Shown: piece by piece, positions 6,547 to 8,293 of the stretch | How positions within the stretch are numbered: the stretch's first letter is position 1 | How the letters are laid out: each line of letters starts with the position of its first letter | Assembly: GCA_025350175.1 (NCBI GenBank) | Contig: JANXYF010000196.1 | Coordinates: forward strand, 1 to 8,293 | Direction of reading: 5' to 3' | From: Nitrosopumilales archaeon | Lineage (GTDB): Archaea; Thermoproteota; Nitrososphaeria; Nitrososphaerales; Nitrosopumilaceae | Length of the DNA stretch: 8,293 nucleotides | Position numbers and translations under genes: made by a program | The notes under the pieces: generated by a model | The model's database searches: none | Told to the model about the DNA's origin: nothing | Seen by the model: the letters and a program-made list of their open reading frames with translations, nothing else

Positions 6547-6909
6547 ATGGCCAGTGTTGTAATAATTGATGACTCGGATGCCATCAGAATGGTCTTGAGA
6601 GATATCCTCATTATAGGTAAGCATGTCCTGGCTGGAGAACTAAATAGTGGTGAGAAAGCTTTAGAAGAATATACAAAATTAAAACCAGACATTGTCTTGC
6701 TAGACATGGCCATGCCAAAGAAAGATGGCATTACAGTACTCAAAGAGATCATAGGATTTGATAAAAATGCAAAGATAATCATGATCTCAGCAAGTGATAA
6801 TCAAGAGACGGTAAAAGAGTGTATGAGATTAGGAGCCAAAGAGTATATTCTAAAACCATTTAATTTTCATGAGGTACTAGATAAAATCATTCAAGTTGTC
6901 AATTTATAG
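6547..6909 (+). CDS. Stand-alone CheY-like response regulator receiver
   Basis: A 120-residue single-domain receiver with no output domain, able to take a phosphoryl group from a kinase or Hpt histidine. All key residues are visible: acidic pair Asp8-Asp9 (VVIIDDS), phospho-acceptor Asp53 in VLLDMAMPKKDG, the switch Ser81 (IIMISAS) in the Thr/Ser position, and Lys103 in YILKPF. The length equals one canonical domain. It lies 41 bp after the Hpt gene, with its own TATA-like box. In this neighbourhood it could act as the intermediate Asp between the divergent kinase (His402) and Hpt (His45), or as a diffusible end point. Whether it belongs to chemotaxis or to the local relay cannot be told; no cheA, cheW or archaellum gene is in the window. 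The 3' end faces the zinc-ribbon regulator gene with 1 nt between stop codons. Confidence 0.94.
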   Translation: MASVVIIDDSDAIRMVLRDILIIGKHVLAGELNSGEKALEEYTKLKPDIVLLDMAMPKKDGITVLKEIIGFDKNAKIIMISASDNQETVKECMRLGAKEYILKPFNFHEVLDKIIQVVNL

Positions 6910-6910
6910 A

Positions 6911-7708
6911 TTATACGGTCTTGTACCCTGGACTTAAAACCCAGTTTGCTTTTTCCAACAGAAATCTATTACTACATTTGACACAAAAGTAATCTTGTGC
7001 AGGTTCTGGAAATTTATCTCCACAGTCTTTACAGATATAATAATTATCCATAGACTTGTAATCAACTCCCAGGATCTTAATCTCTTTGTGACATTTTGGA
7101 CATTTGTTTTCTTTGTATGAATCCTCAACTGAAACATTACCACATTTGAAATGCTCAATTAGTTTTCCTTGAACAAAATTAGTACTTTTACATACAGGAC
7201 AGAAGAAATTAGGAAGAATTCTTAAGGAACCACATTGATGACATGAGACTTCTTTTATATCAGAGATTTTCATTATGATTTTTTCATGTTCAAGCTGTGA
7301 GAGATATTTTTTTAGCAGATCATTTTCCGTTCCAGAATATTCAGAGAGTCTTGCAAAACTCAGCCTTGAGGCAGATTTTAGATGTGTTGTAATTCTTTCA
7401 AGATCATCAGATGGTTTTTCCTCAAGTATGATTCTCTCTTGTTCCAGAGTCTCAAAGACATTTTTTAGATTTTCAAATCTAATTGGTTTTTCAATATAGA
7501 GATAAGCCCCACCTCTAAGAGCATCTTTAATTTGCTCATCAGATTTAGAGTCAGCATTTTCAAGTTCAGAGAACACCCGGATACCGGTCTTTCCATTAGT
7601 GCATGCTTCAACATTTTCATATCCTAGTTTTTTTAGAAAATCTCTTAGTAAAATAGTGATAGCCATGCTATCTTCAATTATTAGGACATCATTTTTTCTT
7701 CCAGACAT
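6911..7708 (-). CDS. Receiver-like protein lacking phospho-Asp, with winged-helix-like and multi-CxxC zinc-binding output region (TackOD1-like)
   Basis: A 265-residue three-part protein. Residues 6-90 resemble a response-regulator receiver: the beta1 acidic pair Glu12-Asp13 (VLIIEDS), helix 1, and the beta5 lysine Lys74 (YIEKPI). The segment that should hold beta3, the phospho-aspartate and beta4 is missing: Asp13 to Lys74 spans 61 residues, against 94 in the neighbouring CheY-like protein. Residues about 103-152 look like a winged helix. Residues 156-245 hold five CxxC pairs (156/159, 170/173, 203/206, 226/229, 242/245) plus Cys189 and His186, enough for two or three zinc sites. From memory this resembles the thaumarchaeal output domain TackOD1 found on response regulators; I could not check it. 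It probably acts as a transcription or protein-binding regulator that cannot be phosphorylated in the usual way. The ATG has a TATA-like box 26 bp upstream. It is convergent with the CheY-like gene. Confidence 0.88.
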   Translation of the reverse strand: MSGRKNDVLIIEDSMAITILLRDFLKKLGYENVEACTNGKTGIRVFSELENADSKSDEQIKDALRGGAYLYIEKPIRFENLKNVFETLEQERIILEEKPSDDLERITTHLKSASRLSFARLSEYSGTENDLLKKYLSQLEHEKIIMKISDIKEVSCHQCGSLRILPNFFCPVCKSTNFVQGKLIEHFKCGNVSVEDSYKENKCPKCHKEIKILGVDYKSMDNYYICKDCGDKFPEPAQDYFCVKCSNRFLLEKANWVLSPGYKTV

Positions 7709-7730
7709 GAGATCTGTTTCAATATCATGC

Positions 7731-7737
7731 TATATTA
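7731..7737 (-). promoter_or_regulatory. Putative TATA box of the zinc-ribbon regulator gene
   Basis: Minus-strand TAATATA is centred about 26 bp upstream of the ATG at 7708, again fitting a leaderless transcript. The 82-bp region 7709-7790 separates this gene from the divergent PIN-ATPase gene. Confidence 0.4.
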
Positions 7738-7760
7738 TTCTTAAAGAAAATACAGGTATG

Positions 7761-7768
7761 GTTAAAAG
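7761..7768 (+). promoter_or_regulatory. Weak TATA-like element of the PIN-ATPase gene
   Basis: The sequence gttaaaag is centred about 26 bp upstream of the ATG at 7791. The spacing is right, but the match to an archaeal TATA box is poor. Confidence 0.25.
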
Positions 7769-7788
7769 GTGCTAAAAATGAGTAGCAC
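7769..7788. repeat. Perfect 6-bp inverted repeat just upstream of the PIN-ATPase start
   Basis: GTGCTA (7769-7774) and TAGCAC (7783-7788) are perfect reverse complements separated by 8 nt, ending 2 nt before the ATG at 7791. The repeat sits between the TATA-like element and the start, where a repressor could block initiation. If a leader exists, it could instead form a hairpin that hides the start. Confidence 0.4.
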
Positions 7789-7790
7789 AT

Positions 7791-8293
7791 ATGGAAAAAT
7801 ATGTAGTAGATACTAGTATCATAATAGACGGTGAGATCACCAAGTTAATTGAAGCCGGCACCTTAACAAATTGTGAGATAATTATTCCCGTTGCAGTTTT
7901 AGATGAATTACAATCACAGGCATCACAACACAAGGATTACGGTTTTGTTGGTCTTGAAGAGATCAAAAAAATTCGTGATCTGGCAGAGAAAAACAATATC
8001 ATTCTAAGATTTGAAGGCGAGAGGCCCAGCATGGAGGATATCAAACTTGCAAGACATGGTAGAATTGACGCAATAATAAAAGACATTGCAAAAAAGAATG
8101 GTGCTACATTTTACACTGCAGACTATGTTCAGGCTCTGGTAGCTCAAGTAGAAGGAGTAAAAACAAGCTACTCGAAACCACAGATAAAAATTTCAGATTT
8201 AGAATTTGAGAAATTCTTTGACAATCAAACTATGAGCATTCATCTCAAGGAAGGAACTCTACCTCTTGCAAAACGAGGAAAGCCAGGAGGATT
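7791..8293 (+). CDS. PIN-domain ATPase (archaeal PilT-family/COG1855-like), N-terminal part, cut by right edge
   Basis: The frame is open from the ATG at 7791 to the right edge (167 residues seen). The first 125 or so residues form a PIN nuclease-like domain with the expected acidic residues: Asp7 (YVVDTS), Glu39 (VLDELQ), Asp93 (GRIDAII) and Asp111 (FYTADYVQ). After it comes a linker ending in HLKEGTLPLAKRGKPGG, which resembles the junction preceding the RecA-like ATPase core in archaeal PIN-ATPase (COG1855) proteins of about 600 residues; the ATPase and KH parts would lie beyond the window. Its cellular role is not established; an RNA-processing role is often proposed. An in-frame stop (TGA, 7779-7781) and no other start codon lie upstream, so the start is well supported. 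A 6-bp inverted repeat sits immediately upstream. Confidence 0.88.
   Translation, partial: MEKYVVDTSIIIDGEITKLIEAGTLTNCEIIIPVAVLDELQSQASQHKDYGFVGLEEIKKIRDLAEKNNIILRFEGERPSMEDIKLARHGRIDAIIKDIAKKNGATFYTADYVQALVAQVEGVKTSYSKPQIKISDLEFEKFFDNQTMSIHLKEGTLPLAKRGKPGG

Noticed and set aside
6949..6955. T-run after the CheY-like gene as a terminator
   Set aside because: Only five T in an AT-rich coding region of the opposite gene, 40 nt past the stop; not distinguishable from background.
6934..7158. Minus-strand frame overlapping the zinc-ribbon coding region in another frame
   Set aside because: Same strand as the real gene but shifted frame; the real frame keeps five regularly spaced CxxC pairs, this one keeps none of them as pairs.
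7535..7575. Frameshift as the explanation for the missing receiver segment
   Set aside because: The neighbouring bases in other frames do not encode the missing beta3/phospho-Asp region and both flanks stay in one frame, so DNA is absent instead of shifted.
7778..7816. Short ATG frame (12 codons) starting upstream of and overlapping the PIN-ATPase start, considered as a leader peptide
   Set aside because: If transcription starts at about 25 bp after the TATA-like element it would not be on the mRNA; no Shine-Dalgarno sequence and no notable codons.

Overview
The window looks like a piece of an ammonia-oxidising-type Thaumarchaeota (Nitrososphaerota) chromosome, probably Nitrosopumilales. This is inferred from strong AT-richness, TATA-like boxes about 25 bp upstream of start codons with no convincing Shine-Dalgarno sequences (typical of leaderless archaeal transcripts), a response regulator with a cysteine-rich output region of thaumarchaeal style, an archaeal family 4 uracil-DNA glycosylase, and an archaeal PIN-ATPase. 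No lineage marker such as amoA or rRNA is present, so the assignment is not proven.

Layout from left to right. A membrane-anchored protein of unknown function runs off the left edge on the minus strand. It is divergent from an HtrA/DegS-like secreted serine protease with a collagen-like Gly-X-Y stalk (380-1591, plus). Next comes a minus-strand cluster, in transcription order: sensor histidine kinase (6072-4198), TldD-type metalloprotease (4167-2749), family 4 uracil-DNA glycosylase (2747-2166) and AAG-type 3-methyladenine glycosylase (2169-1588). The last three are almost certainly one operon, with a 1-nt gap and a 4-nt ATGA overlap. The last gene overlaps the protease gene tail-to-tail by 4 nt.

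Divergent from the kinase are two plus-strand signalling genes: a stand-alone Hpt phosphotransfer protein (6137-6505) and a stand-alone CheY-like receiver (6547-6909). Facing them tail-to-tail, 1 nt away, is a minus-strand protein with a receiver-like N-terminus, a probable winged helix and a multi-CxxC zinc-binding C-terminus (7708-6911). The kinase, Hpt, receiver and output protein together have the parts of a split His-Asp-His-Asp phosphorelay. However, the output protein's receiver domain lacks about 33 residues, including the phosphoacceptor aspartate. The window ends inside a PIN-domain ATPase gene (7791 onward).

Most notable: (1) the phosphoacceptor-less, internally shortened receiver joined to a zinc-ribbon output domain next to an otherwise complete phosphorelay; (2) a short collagen-like triple-helix candidate in a protease family known to form trimers; (3) an extracellular kinase sensor that appears to be a tandem duplication; (4) a DNA-repair glycosylase pair coupled to tldD. 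No rRNA, tRNA, CRISPR array or insertion sequence was seen.
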